Counted from the first letter of the stretch, positions 45,265-54,041 are shown. The stretch is 64,000 bases of DNA from Bdellovibrio bacteriovorus (GCF_002208115.1 NZ_CP020946.1:3100001-3164000); one strand, 5' to 3'. The notes: generated from the letters alone by a model not told the origin. Numbers and translations: made by a program.

Positions 45265-46719
45265 CTAAGTCAGAATCTCTGAAATCGGCTGATAGAATCT
45301 GCCCTTCAAAACATGGCTCGTGGGGAATTCCCCATAATAACCAAAGCCCTGCCCATTTGGCGTCGCAAAGGCGTATTCAGACGGAGGCACACCCATCAAC
45401 TGCAACAACGTGATCAGGAAACAGTTATACGGCAACCCCGATGACGGCATCGTCACATAGCGACCCGAGCGCAAAGCCCCGCCCATATTTCCGATCAACA
45501 ACTGCTGGGAATCATAGCCCTGATGTCCGTTGTCATCACCAAGATCCCCCATGCCACCAGCACACAACATCCCGGTCACCATGTTTTCAAGATATGTACG
45601 CCCCGTAACACCCTCTTCAACATTCAAAGGCGCCAGGAAACGGTCGGCAATCATATTGGCAAAGTATTTCCACCAAACCTCAAATGCCGTTCTTTGAATA
45701 GCGCTGCCACGGCTGCCATGCATGGCATCGTGAACGTTCGTGCCCAATCCACTCAAGCCCGGAATCCACTGAGGATCCTGGGCCTCCAAAGCCATAACGC
45801 CCACTTTGGTCAGACCGCACTTAAAGGCCACAGCCAGCAGGTCCATATAGATTCGGTTGCACAGAGCAGGATCTGAAACCGAGCCCGGATCCGCCGGCTT
45901 TGAGCACGTTGGCGTCGGAGCCACCTGCACCAAAGATTTCTGCAGATCAGAAATGTAACCCATGTGCTGTTCAAGACGGGCCTTGTCTTCGGCGGAAATT
46001 TTACGGCTGTTTTTAAACCCAGTGTAAGCCCCGAAAACCCGATTCAAAATATTGGATTTCAGCTCATTGGTGTTATCAGCCGGAGCCGTTGTACCCGCCG
46101 TCAGACTGCCAAAGACTTCGTTATAAAAGTTTCGAATCGTCCAGTCTTCGTAGTGAGGAAGGACCTGAACTCCGCTCCCCACCTTTTGATAAAACAACCC
46201 CGCCCCCAAAAGCCCCACTCGAATGGCCTTTCGAACATAGGCCGGGGTAGAATCGGGATAAAGCGTCTTGGATGATTCCAATACAGACTCAAGCGAAGGG
46301 AATCCCCCCTCGGAATTTCGATCCTGGGCCGAGGCCACCACGAAGTTCCCGTGGGCCGAGCCCCAACGAACTGAGGCATCCAGACCGCGAACAATTGTCA
46401 TCTGGTCATTGTTTTTCAAAGTTTCATACAGAGGATTGTTCAGCACAGGGCTGATCGTACTGGCCGTACCCAGGTTTCGCAGCAGCACTTCACGCATTCC
46501 GCTGGAGCCGACCGCTGTCGTTGCCGCACTTTTTGCGGGCCAAAGGACATTCAGATTACCGTGGTCAAACCAGAACATCATCATTCGCTTTGGTGGCGTC
46601 GCCGCCTGCGCAAAAGCTTCCACGGGCATCAGACTTGGCAATAAAGGCAGGGCCAGAAGTGTTTTTCCGGAGCCCACCAAAAACTGACGACGGGTTTTCT
46701 TGCAATAGTACATCGACAT
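45265..46719 (-). CDS. DUF1552-family protein with Tat signal
   Basis: The 484-aa protein begins with a twin-arginine signal (KKTRRQFLVGSGKTLLALP, R10-R11), so it should be exported folded. The body matches the DUF1552 family: RMMMFWFDHGNLNVLWP, SPVLNNPLYETLKNNDQMTIVRGLD, HGNFVVASAQD, and NMVTGMLCAGGMGDLGDDNGH. The family nearly always sits beside DUF1592-type haem proteins, as here, with 9 bp between the two genes. It resembles sulfatase or alkaline-phosphatase-like DUF1501 proteins in style, but its reaction is not established. Confidence 0.85.
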   Translation of the reverse strand: MSMYYCKKTRRQFLVGSGKTLLALPLLPSLMPVEAFAQAATPPKRMMMFWFDHGNLNVLWPAKSAATTAVGSSGMREVLLRNLGTASTISPVLNNPLYETLKNNDQMTIVRGLDASVRWGSAHGNFVVASAQDRNSEGGFPSLESVLESSKTLYPDSTPAYVRKAIRVGLLGAGLFYQKVGSGVQVLPHYEDWTIRNFYNEVFGSLTAGTTAPADNTNELKSNILNRVFGAYTGFKNSRKISAEDKARLEQHMGYISDLQKSLVQVAPTPTCSKPADPGSVSDPALCNRIYMDLLAVAFKCGLTKVGVMALEAQDPQWIPGLSGLGTNVHDAMHGSRGSAIQRTAFEVWWKYFANMIADRFLAPLNVEEGVTGRTYLENMVTGMLCAGGMGDLGDDNGHQGYDSQQLLIGNMGGALRSGRYVTMPSSGLPYNCFLITLLQLMGVPPSEYAFATPNGQGFGYYGEFPTSHVLKGRFYQPISEILT

Positions 46720-46728
46720 AACGTCCCC

Positions 46729-48696
46729 TTAGTATTTCCAGCGTCTGAATTCAGGTGAAAGAACCAGGCTCTTAATGGCACCCTTGATAGAACCCTGTGT
46801 GCCGTCCTTACCGTACAATGTGGTCAAGCTGCGGTTCATCTGGCAGTTCGCGTTGGCATCTGCCGGCACGCGGGCCTCAAAGCGCTTCAGATGTTTTGTA
46901 AAGCACATCATCGCGCGATCACTCACCCCCAGTTGTTCCGACATCTGGCGGGCTCCACTTCCGGAAACGGAGCTTCCGGTGATTTCTTTGGTCGTATAAG
47001 ACGTGTCCACCGGAAGTGAGCCAATGGCCTGATTGTTCTTATAAATGGCTTCTGAGGTGCGCGAACGGCCAAAGCTGTCAAAGCCCTCGAAAGCGTATCC
47101 CAAAGTGTTGAATCGGGAATGGCACCCCACGCAGGTAGTCCCTGACGCTTCTGTGGAATGAGCCGTGCGATAGCGCGTGGTGATCATGTCTTCGGTCAGA
47201 ACCGGCAACGAAGTCGGCGCACTTGGTGGCGGCAGACCGATGTCCTGACAAAGCACGTGTTCAATAATGCTCAATCCCCGCTTGATCGGAGACGCCGTGA
47301 AACCTGAACGTTTCGTCAGCATCGCCGCACGACTCAGGAATCCAGAGCGGTCTTCAGCCAGGGTGTTGGTAACAGCATTCACATTGTAAATCACACCCAT
47401 GCGCCCGTCAGTGGCATTGGTATATCGGGAAGTCATGATATCCAGGAACGAACCTGAACGATTCAAAACGATCTCTTCAAAAAAACCATCCAGTTCTGAG
47501 GTCATCACCTCTGCCAGGCCCGAGGTGTTAACACCCCCAATAAACCCAGAGTCGTACTGCAGTCGATCAAAGACGTCGTATCCATAGGATTCACGGAACA
47601 GGCGGCGGATCATGTCTTTGGCGCCGTCCGTCCCCAGCAGTCGGTCGGCCTGCTGTGCAAGAACGGTGTCATCCAGAATCTGACCATTGTCAGCCAAAGC
47701 TTTCAGCGTGCTGTCCGGGGGTGCCCCGGTCAGGAAGAACGCCATCTTGGTTGCCAGTTCGTGGGCGGACAGGCTTAGCACCGTCGTACTGCCAACAACT
47801 GCAGATCCCTTGTCATAAACCTTATAGATAAAGTCCGGCATTGTTGTCACACCCGTGAAGGTCACCTTCAACAGATCGGCCTTGGCCATAGAGGAATCCC
47901 AGAATCGGGCCGCCACTTCATTGGCCTCTGTTACCGCCAATGGACGGCGGAAGGCACGGCTTCCCAGTTCCCGCACAAACTGCTGGTGACAGCTTTGCGT
48001 GATGGTTGCTGCATTCAGGCACTGACTGGTGTTGGGATAATTTCTTAATCCCGTTGTTGCACCCACAATAAGTTCAGAAGCCCGGAAGGAGGCTTCAAAC
48101 AACCCATTTGAAATCGGCGCGGTCATCAACAGCGATTGTTCTTTTAACGTGTCACGATTTTCTGTGGCAACATCCGTGGGAATCGCATCCAGTTTTGCCA
48201 GCAAGGTCGCATCAGTTTTCAAGCTGGTGGCAAAATCATCCAGCAAAGACATCAGCGCCGTTCTATACTCGCGCTTGGTTAGCCTCACCATCGGGGTGTT
48301 TTGCAGTTGTCCCGGCGTGCAGGCAAATTCCTGGCGGTTGTCTTCATTAACCACCGGTGGAGGATTGTAGGATTCGGGTGACAGGGCCTTGGCAATCAGC
48401 TCAATCTCGCCTTGGCTTAAACTGATCATTTTCATCTGCGATTCGGTTCTGATAGCGATAGAAATCTGTTCTGCCGTGCGCGCCCGCTTGGCGGTCGACT
48501 TGACTGAACCATGGCAACTGGCGCAATTTTCAGCGTACAGCTTTTGCCCCTGCTGCACTTCTTCAGTGACGACGGGGGCCCCCGTTCTTAACTGAACCGC
48601 CCCCATATCCAAGGCGCTACAGTTCTGAAAAGCCACCATCATCGGCAGCGTGACGACCAAAAAGGCTCCAAGTCTGTAAGCAGCTTTAACGTCCAT
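46729..48696 (-). CDS. DUF1587/DUF1592/DUF1588/DUF1585 protein with c-type haem motif
   Basis: The 655-aa exported protein has an N-terminal hydrophobic signal with a Cys at FQNC (atypical lipobox). A cytochrome-type domain follows with CASCH (Cys58, Cys61, His62), then the PSD1-type series: VRLTKREYRTALMSLL (DUF1587), GSRAFRRPLAVTEA and TKMAFFLTGAPPD (DUF1592), IKRGLSIIEHVLCQDIG with TTCVGCHSRFNTLGYAFEGFD (DUF1588, second CxxCH), and RAMMCFTKHLKRFEA (DUF1585). Such proteins are abundant in Planctomycetes and Myxobacteria and are thought to act in periplasmic redox or polymer breakdown. It is the first gene of a pair with DUF1552. Confidence 0.87.
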   Translation of the reverse strand: MDVKAAYRLGAFLVVTLPMMVAFQNCSALDMGAVQLRTGAPVVTEEVQQGQKLYAENCASCHGSVKSTAKRARTAEQISIAIRTESQMKMISLSQGEIELIAKALSPESYNPPPVVNEDNRQEFACTPGQLQNTPMVRLTKREYRTALMSLLDDFATSLKTDATLLAKLDAIPTDVATENRDTLKEQSLLMTAPISNGLFEASFRASELIVGATTGLRNYPNTSQCLNAATITQSCHQQFVRELGSRAFRRPLAVTEANEVAARFWDSSMAKADLLKVTFTGVTTMPDFIYKVYDKGSAVVGSTTVLSLSAHELATKMAFFLTGAPPDSTLKALADNGQILDDTVLAQQADRLLGTDGAKDMIRRLFRESYGYDVFDRLQYDSGFIGGVNTSGLAEVMTSELDGFFEEIVLNRSGSFLDIMTSRYTNATDGRMGVIYNVNAVTNTLAEDRSGFLSRAAMLTKRSGFTASPIKRGLSIIEHVLCQDIGLPPPSAPTSLPVLTEDMITTRYRTAHSTEASGTTCVGCHSRFNTLGYAFEGFDSFGRSRTSEAIYKNNQAIGSLPVDTSYTTKEITGSSVSGSGARQMSEQLGVSDRAMMCFTKHLKRFEARVPADANANCQMNRSLTTLYGKDGTQGSIKGAIKSLVLSPEFRRWKY

Positions 48697-49033
48697 AGTT
48701 AGAGTTTACCTCGTGATATCTGCTTTTCGGCAGATAACTGAGGGAATAGACCCTAAACTACGAGTTATTCATGGCATTTACACTTTCTTCGTCTTTTGTC
48801 CGGAGCAAAGTGAATAAGCACTAGGCATTACCAATTTTACGTGGGAAAAATGCCGTCTGTTTCAGTCTCATTCCGCAGCAGTTCCTGCACAAAAAAAACA
48901 GTCCTATCGCCTGATCGGGCAAGGCCTTCCAACGCTTTATTATACTTTCAAAGCATATATTCTTTCTTTCTATGCAATTTACTTCATTCACTGTCAGGCC
49001 TAAAACAGGCGCATCACACAAACTGGAGTCCCC
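48697..49033. other. 337-bp non-coding region between divergent genes
   Basis: It holds a hairpin TATCTGC/GCAGATA (48717-48723 with 48730-48736) in the leader of the haem-protein gene. A GCCGAAAA box on the minus strand overlaps it (48731-48724), a weak FliA-like candidate 27 nt before that gene. Further right, TATACT- and TATATT-like boxes near 48945-48962 could drive the rightward secreted gene. No open frame with a ribosome site was found. Confidence 0.45.
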
Positions 49034-49537
49034 ATGAAAATCCTATTGGCACTGATGCTTTCTGTTTTCTCTGTAAACGCTCTTGCTTCTTCCAAAGCGG
49101 AACAAGCCTTTCTTAAAAAACTCTATGCTGTGATCGAATCCGGCACAGAGACTTTGGAAGAAATCGAATTCGGCAATCTGAGTTCTCAGGACCAAGCAGC
49201 CCTTATGAAAGCGGCCGAAAATGAATCCAACATCTGGTACGACACCATCCTTGAAGGCGACTATCAACTGAAAGGCGACGCCAGCGTGGGTTATGGTTAC
49301 CTGGCCAAGGTTTACTCTGCAAAAGGCGAATTCATCGCCTACAAGGGCATCATCCAGCATGACGCTTACGATACTGGCAGTTGTGACGTTCCCTATGAAG
49401 AAGAAGAAAAGGTGATTGAGGAATACCTGAAAGAAAACTGCATCGCCGGCGACATCTTCAGTGGCATCTATGTCAGCCCGGATTTCAAATTCCATCTGCG
49501 TGATGAAAATGAGATCGAGAACTTCCAGGAATGGTAA
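49034..49537 (+). CDS. Acidic secreted protein of unknown function
   Basis: The 167-aa protein has a signal peptide (MKILLALMLSVFSVNALA, cleaved before SSK) and an acidic mature domain (DVPYEEEEKVIEEYLKE) with two cysteines, one in TGSCDV and one in ENCIAGD. Predicted helix first, then beta strands. No family recognised. CTGGAGT lies about 8 nt before the ATG. A terminator follows. Confidence 0.72.
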   Translation: MKILLALMLSVFSVNALASSKAEQAFLKKLYAVIESGTETLEEIEFGNLSSQDQAALMKAAENESNIWYDTILEGDYQLKGDASVGYGYLAKVYSAKGEFIAYKGIIQHDAYDTGSCDVPYEEEEKVIEEYLKENCIAGDIFSGIYVSPDFKFHLRDENEIENFQEW

Positions 49538-49550
49538 AGATGTACTCTGA

Positions 49551-49575
49551 AAGCCACCTCCGGGTGGCTCTTTAT
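49551..49575 (+). terminator. Terminator after the acidic secreted gene
   Basis: Stem AGCCACC/GGTGGCT (49552-49558 with 49563-49569), followed by CTTTATT. Confidence 0.7.
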
Positions 49576-49687
49576 TCCCGGAAAAGACCGGAACACTTCC
49601 CGGCATCTTAACGGGATCCAAACACTCAAAAGATCGCTTTTAGGTTACAAGGTCCGTGCAAACACACTTTAACCAAAGAGGATTTTC

Positions 49688-50026
49688 ATGAAACACCTGA
49701 TCGCCCTTTCTGCTCTTTTGATCGCTGGCCCGGCATTCGCTGACGCTGTTAAATGCGAAGGCACTTTGAACTCTGGCACTTACGCTGAATTTGAAATGCC
49801 GGCAGCAGGCACGGCAACTTTGGCTTTTGATTATCGCGAATTCGTGATCGACATGAATTGCCAGGGTTATGCTGCTGACATTCCGGTTTATGAGTGTGTG
49901 GAAATCATCCCTGGCGGCAACAAGTTTGTTGTTCAGTTCGCGTTGGGCGCAGGTCAAGCTTACGTGTCCCAGGAAAGCAACACTCCGGGCTTCAACACGG
50001 AAAAAGGCACTTTGACCTGCAAATAG
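49688..50026 (+). CDS. Small secreted protein
   Basis: The 112-aa product has a signal peptide (MKHLIALSALLIAGPAFA) and a beta-rich mature part of about 94 aa with four cysteines (VKCEG, MNCQG, YECVE and a final LTCK), which suggests two disulfides. AGAGGA lies 6-7 nt before the ATG. It is convergent with the secreted-protein gene at 50081, which is of similar size and also ends near a cysteine (SLICTYPTLP). The two may be distant relatives. Confidence 0.72.
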   Translation: MKHLIALSALLIAGPAFADAVKCEGTLNSGTYAEFEMPAAGTATLAFDYREFVIDMNCQGYAADIPVYECVEIIPGGNKFVVQFALGAGQAYVSQESNTPGFNTEKGTLTCK

Positions 50027-50046
50027 GTCTTGGAATCAGATCCAGT

Positions 50047-50076
50047 AAAAAGGCCGCGAATCCCGCGGCCTTTTTT
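50047..50076. terminator. Bidirectional terminator between two small secreted genes
   Basis: Stem AAAAAGGCCGCG/CGCGGCCTTTTTT around 50047-50076 with a 5-nt loop. It also covers the end of the leftward gene at 50081. Confidence 0.85.
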
Positions 50077-50080
50077 GTTT

Positions 50081-50431
50081 TTACGGCAACGTTGGGTAAG
50101 TGCAGATCAAAGAATCAGCCTGCCCCACGCTCAAAACATCATTGGCCTGTTTTGCGATGATGCGGGTTACGTGATCGAACTCAATATCAAAGACATGACC
50201 TTCAAAACGGGTCGTTCCTTCGATCAGCCCGCCGCGGTCCTGCGCCTTCACCTGCCCGGCAACCATCACCACCACATCCACATCAGACGTGATTTCATCG
50301 GCCACCCCCATCACGGTCAACGCAGAGTCCACGGTCGGAAGACTTTCACAGTGGAACACCACCTGACCGTCAGAAGCCTGAGCCACAGAAGCCGCCAATA
50401 CCATCGCGCCTGCCAAAATCATTGTTTTCAT
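50081..50431 (-). CDS. Small secreted protein, divergent from the TIGR02147 regulator
   Basis: The start at 50431 is set by AAAGGA 7 nt upstream and gives 116 aa with a signal peptide (MKTMILAGAMVLAASVAQA). The longer frame to 50533 would run through the operator array. The mature part is acidic and beta-rich, with one Cys near each end (VVFHCES and SLICTY). No family recognised. Its promoter region is shared with the phased TGACAC/GTGTCA sites, so it is a likely target of the neighbouring regulator. Confidence 0.7.
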   Translation of the reverse strand: MKTMILAGAMVLAASVAQASDGQVVFHCESLPTVDSALTVMGVADEITSDVDVVVMVAGQVKAQDRGGLIEGTTRFEGHVFDIEFDHVTRIIAKQANDVLSVGQADSLICTYPTLP

Positions 50432-50505
50432 TATAAATCCTTTCGTTAGTTGGTTGATTCCTGCCCTCGCTTTTAAAAAGGTCCCGAAGAAAAGCCAAGT
50501 TACTT

Positions 50506-50579
50506 TGACACAAAGTGTGTCAAACACTGACACGCCCCGGATTCATTACATGTGTCAAAAGCTGACACGGATTGTGTCA
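50506..50579. promoter_or_regulatory. Phased array of six TGACAC/GTGTCA half-sites
   Basis: TGACAC at 50506, GTGTCA at 50517, TGACAC at 50528, then GTGTCA at 50552, TGACAC at 50563 and GTGTCA at 50574 (first bases). Steps inside each triplet are exactly 11 bp, one helical turn, with orientation alternating. The gap between triplets is 24 bp. The whole 74 bp is symmetric about 50542/50543. It sits between divergent starts at 50431 and 50627. Confidence 0.88.
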
Positions 50580-50626
50580 ATAAGTCTGGCTTTTCCCTTG
50601 GTATCAATGCTAAGACCGTGCTCGCC

Positions 50627-51430
50627 ATGGAACTGACCCGACTTAAAAGCAAAAGAATCCAAGCCCGCAACTTCAAGCAGCTTCTGCAAGATGAGCTGGT
50701 TGCCCGTTGTCGGACCAATCCCAATTATTCGCTTCGATCTTTTGCGCGATCCTTGCAAGTGGAGCCTTCCGCCCTTTCCCAAATGATCAACGGCAAGCGC
50801 CCCATCACCGAAAAAATGAAAATGCGTCTGGGAATGGCTCTGGGACTTTCCACTGATCAACTTCGCCATTTGCCAACGACACCCGAGACGGCACCGGAAA
50901 ACACCCACGCCAAAGCCCGCTTTCAGCAATTGACTTTGGACACCTTCGCCGTCATTTCGGACTGGTACCACTATGCGATTCTGGAGCTGACCTATGTGGA
51001 GGATTTCAAATCTGACAGCACCTGGATCAGCCAGCGCCTGGGAATTACCAAGTCTGAGGTGAATATTGCGATTGAGCGGTTGTTGCGCCTGGGTCTTTTA
51101 AAGAAAAACAGCAAAGGAAAATGGATTGATGCCTCTGAAAACGGCGAATTGACTCACCTGAGTCCCGCTGAAACATCCGATGCCGCCAGAAAATATCAAA
51201 TCCAACTGCTGGAGCTCTCGCAAAAAGCCGTGCAGGAAGTTCCTTTGGCCCAACGCAATCACACCTCCGCGACGTTGTGTTTTGATCCCGAGGATCTGGC
51301 CCCGGCAATAGAGCGCATTGCCGAGTTTCGCCGTTCCTTTGCGCGGGAATTCCAGCCCCGCAAGGCCAAAGAAGTTTATCAACTGCAAGTCAGTTTTTTC
51401 CCAATGACCAAACAAAAGGACGTTCTATGA
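50627..51430 (+). CDS. TIGR02147-family transcriptional regulator (full-length form)
   Basis: The start is taken as the ATG at 50627, giving 267 aa. The GTG at 50552 would place the start inside the operator array. Residues about 10-75 carry a Cro-type helix-turn-helix (YSLRSFARSLQVEPSALSQMINGKRPIT). The middle ~110 aa form a second, winged-helix-like unit (WISQRLGITKSEVNIAIERLLRLGLLKK) typical of DUF4423. The C-terminal segment (AIERIAEFRRSFAREF...YQLQVSFFPM) matches the short paralogue at 37726. The family is characteristic of Bdellovibrio and Fibrobacter. It overlaps the next gene by 4 bp. Autoregulation through the array is inferred. Confidence 0.85.
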   Translation: MELTRLKSKRIQARNFKQLLQDELVARCRTNPNYSLRSFARSLQVEPSALSQMINGKRPITEKMKMRLGMALGLSTDQLRHLPTTPETAPENTHAKARFQQLTLDTFAVISDWYHYAILELTYVEDFKSDSTWISQRLGITKSEVNIAIERLLRLGLLKKNSKGKWIDASENGELTHLSPAETSDAARKYQIQLLELSQKAVQEVPLAQRNHTSATLCFDPEDLAPAIERIAEFRRSFAREFQPRKAKEVYQLQVSFFPMTKQKDVL

Positions 51431-51684
51431 AATCATTTTTCAGCGTTTGTTTTCTGTTTCTTATGGGCCTTTCCTCTGTCGCGTCCGCCCGTGGAGTGAA
51501 AGAGGGTGGCGGCGATACTGGTATCTTTGAAATGTGCGTGAACGAGCACCTTACAATGATACAATCTGAATTGATGCGCGATGATCTGATTTTAGAGTTA
51601 TCCTCGGATGAAAAGATCCTGTACGTCGTCACAGTTACTGGAGAAGTCCTAGGCCGTGTGGACATATCGGTATGTCATCGATAG
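51427..51684 (+). CDS. Small secreted protein coupled to the regulator
   Basis: The 85-aa product begins in the regulator's stop (ATGA) and has a signal peptide (MKSFFSVCFLFLMGLSSVASA). The mature ~64 aa start RGVKEGGGDTG and hold two cysteines, one in FEMCVNE and one in ISVCHR. Direct coupling to a DNA-binding regulator suggests a shared control circuit, for example an exported effector or signal. No family is recognised. Confidence 0.68.
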   Translation: MKSFFSVCFLFLMGLSSVASARGVKEGGGDTGIFEMCVNEHLTMIQSELMRDDLILELSSDEKILYVVTVTGEVLGRVDISVCHR

Positions 51685-51731
51685 CATTTCGTTGATTTCT
51701 ATCCGCCCGTGACAGAGACGATGAAATAATT

Positions 51732-51761
51732 TTGACAAGAGATGCCCGGACTCACTATCTA
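51732..51761 (+). promoter_or_regulatory. Sigma70-like promoter placing the start at the ATG
   Basis: A perfect TTGACA (51732-51737), an 18-bp spacer, and TATCTA (51756-51761). Transcription would begin about 7 nt later, at or next to the ATG at 51768, which has no ribosome site. Confidence 0.5.
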
Positions 51762-51767
51762 GTGATC

Positions 51768-53222
51768 ATGGATTCGTGTCGCTTTGTCCTGATTCTTGTT
51801 TTTCTTGTTGTTTGTCAGGGTCACTACGCTAAGGCCGGTGGCGGCATTAAGTTTGGCTTTAACGCCAGCAATGCGCCTCCGTTGCTTTTTCAATTTGAAA
51901 ATCAAAACAATCCCATCCCCACCGGGGGGCTGATTTACGAAGTTTCCGTCGCCATCGGTGAAGAGCTGGGCGGCGAATATTCCATCGCCCGCCTTCCGCG
52001 AAAGCGCATAGCCACCAATATCATTAACAACAAGATCGATCTGGTATGTCACAACAGTCTTAGCTGGCGGCATCCGTTCGCGGACGGGGCTTTATGGAGC
52101 AAGCCTCTTTTCACCCACACGAATGTACTGGTCGGACTGACGACGATTCCCTTTTCATCCGCTGATCAAATCAAGGGCCTTATCGGCACCGTGGAAAACT
52201 ACGTCTATGCAGATCTTGAGGAAAAATTCAAAACTTTGGAGCTGCTTCGCAATGACAGTCCGAATATTGAAGTCAGTGTGAAGAAACTGCTGACGGGTCG
52301 GGTCCCCTACATTCTTTTAAGCGACATTGAATACATCTACTACAAAAGCCAGTACCCGCGACTGCAGCGAAGCACTTTTGCCATGGACAAGACCGACATT
52401 CAGTGCTCGCTGTCCAAGAAGTCCACCCTGACCATGACCAGACTCAATCGGGCCATTGATCGCCTGCATGAAAAACAAGTGCTGGCTAAAATTATCAAAC
52501 GCTATTCAGATCCAGAGACCACTCCCAAACCGGTGAGCTATGGTCTGAACAGCAATGATTCTCCTCCCTTCATCCACTTCGACAAGACCTCGTCCAGCGA
52601 GGGCATCGTGCGCGGCGGAGTCTTTTTCGATATCGCCCTGGCCATCGGAAAAAAAATCCAGCGCCCGATCAATTTTGTCCTGCTGCCCCGTGGTCGCCTG
52701 GATGCGCGCCTGGCTTCCGGACAAATTGAGCTGGTCTGTTATGACACTGAAGCCTGGGCTGGCGAGTACGCCAAACAATATCACTGGAGCACCCCGATCT
52801 TCCGACAAAGTGACTATATCGTTGGGCACAAAGCTGACGCGGAAGTGGCCAAAATCCGCACGCTGGAAGACCTTAAAGGCAAGCGCATTGGTGCCGTCCT
52901 GAACTTTGTTTATCCCGCGCTGACACCCCTCTTTGAAGACAAAAGCCTGCAACGCGAGGATGCGGGGTCCGGAGCCGCTAACGTGGAAAAGCTCAGTGTG
53001 AAACGCGTGCCGCTGATTCTTTTGAACAGTCTTGAATACAGCTACTATAAAAGCAAAGATTCCAGGCTGCAAAAGGCCCCGTTGGAAATTGACCCCGTCG
53101 ATGTGAAGTGCGCCCTGTCCAAAAAATCCAGTTTGAAAATAGAGGAAATCAATTCTGCCATCCACGATCTCGAAAAATCCGGCCGGATGCAGAAGGTCTT
53201 TGCCCCTTCCTATCTGCTTTGA
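51768..53222 (+). CDS. Tandem solute-binding protein (two fused SBP_bac_3-like domains)
   Basis: The start at 51768 gives 484 aa with a signal peptide (MDSCRFVLILVFLVV, cleavage near AKA-GGG). Two homologous halves (about 25-255 and 262-484) share LPR.R...I..G.I.LVC in the first lobe, and RVP.ILL...EY.YYKS...RLQ then DP/KTD.(Q/K)C.LSKKS near the end of each. This is an internal duplication of a family 3 binding domain. No transporter subunits are adjacent. The tsx gene follows after 11 bp, so capture in the periplasm of a solute admitted by Tsx is a reasonable idea. Confidence 0.8.
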   Translation: MDSCRFVLILVFLVVCQGHYAKAGGGIKFGFNASNAPPLLFQFENQNNPIPTGGLIYEVSVAIGEELGGEYSIARLPRKRIATNIINNKIDLVCHNSLSWRHPFADGALWSKPLFTHTNVLVGLTTIPFSSADQIKGLIGTVENYVYADLEEKFKTLELLRNDSPNIEVSVKKLLTGRVPYILLSDIEYIYYKSQYPRLQRSTFAMDKTDIQCSLSKKSTLTMTRLNRAIDRLHEKQVLAKIIKRYSDPETTPKPVSYGLNSNDSPPFIHFDKTSSSEGIVRGGVFFDIALAIGKKIQRPINFVLLPRGRLDARLASGQIELVCYDTEAWAGEYAKQYHWSTPIFRQSDYIVGHKADAEVAKIRTLEDLKGKRIGAVLNFVYPALTPLFEDKSLQREDAGSGAANVEKLSVKRVPLILLNSLEYSYYKSKDSRLQKAPLEIDPVDVKCALSKKSSLKIEEINSAIHDLEKSGRMQKVFAPSYLL

Positions 53223-53233
53223 CAGGAGGATTT

Positions 53234-54040
53234 ATGATCAAGGCTTTGATGCTGTTTCTCGCTCTGGCGGCTCTGCTTCCTGCGACCTCTCAAGCCCAGG
53301 AACCGGACAAGTCCCGCAACTATCAGTGGTTGCAATTCAATCTTTACAAGGGCTTTGACAACAAAAATCCTTTTGATCAGCAGGATGACACTTACCTGGA
53401 AATGGAGTTCGGGGGAAAATCGGGTTTTTTGGACTTTTACGGGTTCTTTGACGTCTTTGATATCATCGATTCCCAAGACAGTGACTTCCACAATACAGAC
53501 AATTTTTTTCTAAAAACCTTCCCGCGCTTTTCACTCAATCACATGACCCAGAAAGACCTTTCCTGGGGGCCGATTCAGGAATGGTATGTGGCTACCCTGT
53601 TGATCGTTGGCGACCGGGCGTTGTTTGAGGAATGCATCGGCCTGGGAGTCGACTTCAAAGTGCCCTGGAATGGAAAGCTCGGAGCCAATCTGATGGCCCG
53701 CTATGTGCGGGAAAACTATGGCGCCATCAACGAACACACCTGGGACGGTTACTTTCTGGCAGTGAACTGGTTTGCTCCGTTTTATCGCTTCGCCAATGAA
53801 AGCTTCCTGTCTTATCAAGGGTATCTGGATTTTATTTTTTCTGCCGATGAAATTGGTCAGGAACCCGGCCGAACCACCAGCTCCATCGCATGGTACAACG
53901 GCTTTTACTGGCACCAGACTGACTATTCACTGGGTTATGGGCTGAAGTATTACAAAGACTATGGTCAGTTTGTCGATGGTGGCATCGCCGGAGAAACCTC
54001 CGGCTTCGGTCACTATGTGGTTCTGGGATACAAATTCTGA
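53234..54040 (+). CDS. tsx: Nucleoside-specific outer-membrane channel Tsx
   Basis: AGGAGG with good spacing sets the ATG at 53234, giving 268 aa with a signal peptide (MIKALMLFLALAALLPATSQA). The barrel matches Tsx in order: DDTYLEMEFGGKSGFLDFYGFFD, FPRFSLNHMTQKDLSWGP then EWY, ENYGAINEHTWDGYFL, SSIAWYNGFYWHQTDYS, and the C-terminal GHYVVLGYKF. E. coli Tsx (about 272 mature aa) passes nucleosides and deoxynucleosides. In a predator that degrades prey nucleic acids this fits nucleoside uptake. It converges with the thioesterase gene with one base between stops. Confidence 0.9.
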   Translation: MIKALMLFLALAALLPATSQAQEPDKSRNYQWLQFNLYKGFDNKNPFDQQDDTYLEMEFGGKSGFLDFYGFFDVFDIIDSQDSDFHNTDNFFLKTFPRFSLNHMTQKDLSWGPIQEWYVATLLIVGDRALFEECIGLGVDFKVPWNGKLGANLMARYVRENYGAINEHTWDGYFLAVNWFAPFYRFANESFLSYQGYLDFIFSADEIGQEPGRTTSSIAWYNGFYWHQTDYSLGYGLKYYKDYGQFVDGGIAGETSGFGHYVVLGYKF

Positions 54041-54041
54041 A

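Noticed and set aside
50552-50626. GTG start at 50552 for the TIGR02147 regulator
   Set aside because: It would code through three operator half-sites, has no ribosome site, and the added residues do not resemble the family.
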